Source: Rhizobium sp. Q54 (GTDB taxonomy: Bacteria; Pseudomonadota; Alphaproteobacteria; SMXS01). From it: a DNA stretch of 16,165 nt. The stretch is from NCBI GenBank assembly GCA_945872035.1, contig CAMBYA010000016.1:1-16165 (forward strand), written 5' to 3'. Below the pieces are notes generated by a model. The model had not been told where the DNA came from, made no database searches, and was given only the letters and a program-made list of their open reading frames with translations. A program made the position numbers and the translations under genes. Shown in pieces: positions 14,783 to 16,165 of the stretch (positions are counted from its first letter, which is position 1; each line of letters begins with the position of its first letter).

Positions 14783-15012
14783 GCACGCCAGACCCGGTGC
14801 AGCCGCCGCGCGACTATTCGGGGATCCGCCATTTCTTCGCCGGCCTGATGATGGCCGCCGGCGCGCTGCTGGTCCTGTTCTCCGGCGCCTGCACCATCTC
14901 GATCGCGATCGACGATGCCAGCTGGGCCTGGGTGGCGATCTTCGTCGGCATGTTCGGCCTGGTGCCCGGCGCCGGCCTCGTCATCATCGGCCGCGTGCTC
15001 TGGCGGAAGTGA
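14779..15012 (+). CDS. small two-helix membrane protein
   Basis: A 77-residue protein with a polar N-terminus (about 17 residues, proline-rich), two hydrophobic segments (about 19-41 and 50-72) and a short basic tail RVLWRK. I do not recognise a named family. Its ATG overlaps the stop of the radical SAM gene as ATGA, so translation is coupled and its amount is probably tied to that enzyme. It may anchor or help the soluble radical SAM enzyme at the membrane, which fits the adjacent Lgt-like gene, but this is inference from position. It is the last gene of the operon. Confidence 0.8.
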   Translation: MSTPDPVQPPRDYSGIRHFFAGLMMAAGALLVLFSGACTISIAIDDASWAWVAIFVGMFGLVPGAGLVIIGRVLWRK

Positions 15013-15069
15013 TGGTTTTCGTTCGGGTTCGCGACCCTGTCCGCTAATCTCGGCTCGGGGAGAAACGCC

Positions 15070-15788
15070 ATGACCGAAACACGGATCGCGCAACGCCTGT
15101 TCACCGACTTCCACATGGAAGACCCGCTGCTCAGCGAGCGCTTCGAGGAAACGCTCGACGAGTTGCTCGCCGCCTGCCCGGTGGCGCGCAGCCGCGACGG
15201 CAGCGGCTATTACGTCATCAACCGATACGAAGATGTGCGCCGCTGCGCCCGCGACTGGCGCACCTTCTCCAGCGCCGACGGCTGGATGCTGAACGCGCCC
15301 GAAGGCTCGATCACCATCCTGCCCGAGGATTCCGATCCGCCCTATCACAACACCTGGCGACGCACCCGGAAACCCGCGCCGCCTTGCGAGCCGATCCCGG
15401 TATGATCGACGCGGTGGTCGAGGAGACCATCCGGCTTTATCCGCCCGTGGTCGCCGCCGCGCGGACGGTGCGCGCCGCGACCGAGGTGGCGGGCGTGGCG
15501 CTGAAGCCCGGGGACCGGGTCGCGCTGAATTTCGCCGCCTCCGGCCGCGATCCGGAGGCCTGCAACGAGCCGGGTAAATTCGACCCGAGGCGCGGCCAGA
15601 TCGTCCACACGACCTTCGGCGTGGGCCCGCACCGTTGCCTGGGCGAGCACCTCGCCCGGCTGGAGATCAAGGTGACGGTGGAGGAATTCCTGCGGCGGAT
15701 TCCGGAGTTCCAGCTCGCGCCGGGCACGAAGCCCGCCTACGAGAGCGGCCAGCTCCGGACGATGAAGAACCTGCAGCTGCGGTGGTGA
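15070..15788 (+). pseudogene. cytochrome P450 with central deletion and frameshift
   Basis: Two P450 fragments lie end to end in different frames. The first (from the ATG at 15070, GGGGAG eight bases upstream) covers the N-terminal part to HNTWRR: VINRYEDVRRCARDWRTFSS, then LPEDSDPPYHNTW. The second resumes at LATHPETRAALRADPGMID and runs through the K-helix ExxR (EETIRLY) and the heme-ligand loop FGVGPHRCLGEHLAR to the natural end. Together they give about 240 residues against roughly 400 for a normal bacterial P450. About 160 residues, including the I-helix oxygen-activation motif, are missing. Frame 1 continues past the junction only to a stop at 15403-15405. The join falls at CTGGCG (15354-15359), readable in both frames. 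No functional P450 can be made. An assembly error is the alternative. Confidence 0.85.
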
Positions 15789-15816
15789 CACTCGATGACA
15801 GCGACGCTGGCCAAAT

Positions 15817-15839
15817 AAGATATATTTTTTTTACATCTT
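15817..15839. promoter_or_regulatory. NsrR-like nitric-oxide regulator site
   Basis: A 23-base imperfect palindrome. The left half AAGATATATTT matches the NsrR half-site AAGATGYATTT at 10 of 11 positions. The right half TTTTACATCTT matches AAATRCATCTT at 8 of 11. Spacing (11+1+11) is that of NsrR boxes. It lies 86 bases upstream of hcp, a classic NsrR target. The consensus is recalled, and no nsrR gene is in the window. Confidence 0.45.
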
Positions 15840-15853
15840 TTGATTCGGATCAA
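15840..15853. promoter_or_regulatory. FNR/Anr-type anaerobic regulator site
   Basis: TTGATTCGGATCAA is a perfect TTGAT-N4-ATCAA FNR-family site. Its centre is about 79 bases before the hcp ATG. FNR-type activators commonly induce hcp when oxygen is low. It directly abuts the NsrR-like palindrome. Confidence 0.75.
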
Positions 15854-15925
15854 CGGGTCCCGCCTGAGTGCGCGTGATGCTGAATGCGCGGCAAGATCGC
15901 CGTGGAGACGCGACGGGGACATTCC

Positions 15926-16165
15926 ATGTTTTGCATCCAGTGTGAACAGACCAAGCCGGGCGGCTGCCAGGTGCGTGCCGGCAACTGCGGCAAGACCGAA
16001 GCCACGGCCAACCTCCAGGACGTGCTCATCATGGTCCTGCAAGGCATATCGGCCTATGCCGACCGGGCACGGCGGCTGGGCGCCGTCGATCCGGCTGTCG
16101 ACAGTTTCATGCCGGGTGCCTATTTCACCACGCTGACCAACGTGAACTTCGACGACGACTTCTTC
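15926..16165 (+). CDS. hcp: hybrid cluster protein (hydroxylamine reductase), 5' part only
   Basis: The first 80 residues of Hcp, an iron-sulfur-oxygen cluster enzyme active in anaerobic nitric oxide and hydroxylamine metabolism. The N-terminus MFCIQCEQT, then [32 protein letters not shown], is diagnostic. The N-terminal cluster ligands are C3, C6, C14 and C21, a CX2CX7CX6C spacing. This is neither the CX2CX8CX5C of Desulfovibrio Hcp nor the CX2CX11CX6C of E. coli Hcp. The ATG has GGGGA six bases upstream. The hybrid-cluster ligands are beyond the right edge. The upstream region carries FNR-type and NsrR-like sites, so the gene is probably switched on without oxygen and under nitrosative stress. 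Confidence 0.93.
   Translation, partial: MFCIQCEQTKPGGCQVRAGNCGKTEATANLQDVLIMVLQGISAYADRARRLGAVDPAVDSFMPGAYFTTLTNVNFDDDFF

Noticed and set aside
15825..15832. Run of eight T as an intrinsic terminator after the P450 remnant
   Set aside because: No GC-rich stem precedes it. The run lies inside the NsrR-like palindrome and is better explained as part of that site.
1..16165. CRISPR array, tRNA, transposon or prophage
   Set aside because: No regularly spaced repeats, tRNA-like cloverleaf, transposase or phage gene was seen in the coding or intergenic sequence.

Overview
The window is high-GC, densely coded DNA from a chromosome that looks alphaproteobacterial. The clues are a zf-CHCC (NDUFS6-like) small protein, a proofreading-competent DNA polymerase I, dapD beside a pyrimidine-5'-nucleotidase-type HAD gene, and frequent GTG/TTG starts. 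I see no tRNA, rRNA, insertion sequence, prophage or CRISPR array. No gene-free stretch exceeds about 200 bases. The species cannot be named from this sequence alone.

Left third (1-5332), mostly minus strand. A tight unit reads right to left: ABC transporter ATPase, nadB (L-aspartate oxidase), a class IV (D-amino-acid type) aminotransferase, a HAD pyrimidine-5'-nucleotidase and dapD, which runs off the left edge. The first four overlap or abut; dapD follows after 55 bases with its own Shine-Dalgarno. A short plus-strand gene for a zf-CHCC protein diverges from the ATPase. A lone HigA-type antitoxin gene with no visible toxin partner follows on the minus strand.

Middle (5498-10593). polA and a short-chain dehydrogenase lie on the plus strand. 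Next comes a possible quorum-sensing island: a good lux-box-like palindrome, an 87-residue DUF4177-like protein, and a LuxR-type regulator that starts at TTG, has no LuxI partner here and has an altered ligand pocket. A NIPSNAP-family gene converges on luxR, and the two stop codons sit in opposite arms of one perfect hairpin.

Right part (10786-15012) is the most unusual region. It is a five-gene, plus-strand, largely overlapping operon: an exported TPR protein, an exported single-heme c-type cytochrome, an Lgt-like membrane transferase with altered signature residues, a radical SAM enzyme of the MJ0619/tetraether-synthase (Tes) type, and a two-helix membrane protein. Coupling a Tes-like radical SAM enzyme to an Lgt-like lipid enzyme suggests an undescribed membrane-lipid or lipid-anchor modification pathway. 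That function is inference.

Right end. A cytochrome P450 gene has lost its central part, apparently by deletion at a six-base microhomology, and is out of frame. The start of hcp (hybrid cluster protein) follows. A perfect FNR-type site and an NsrR-like palindrome lie immediately next to each other upstream of hcp, implying control by oxygen limitation and nitric oxide.
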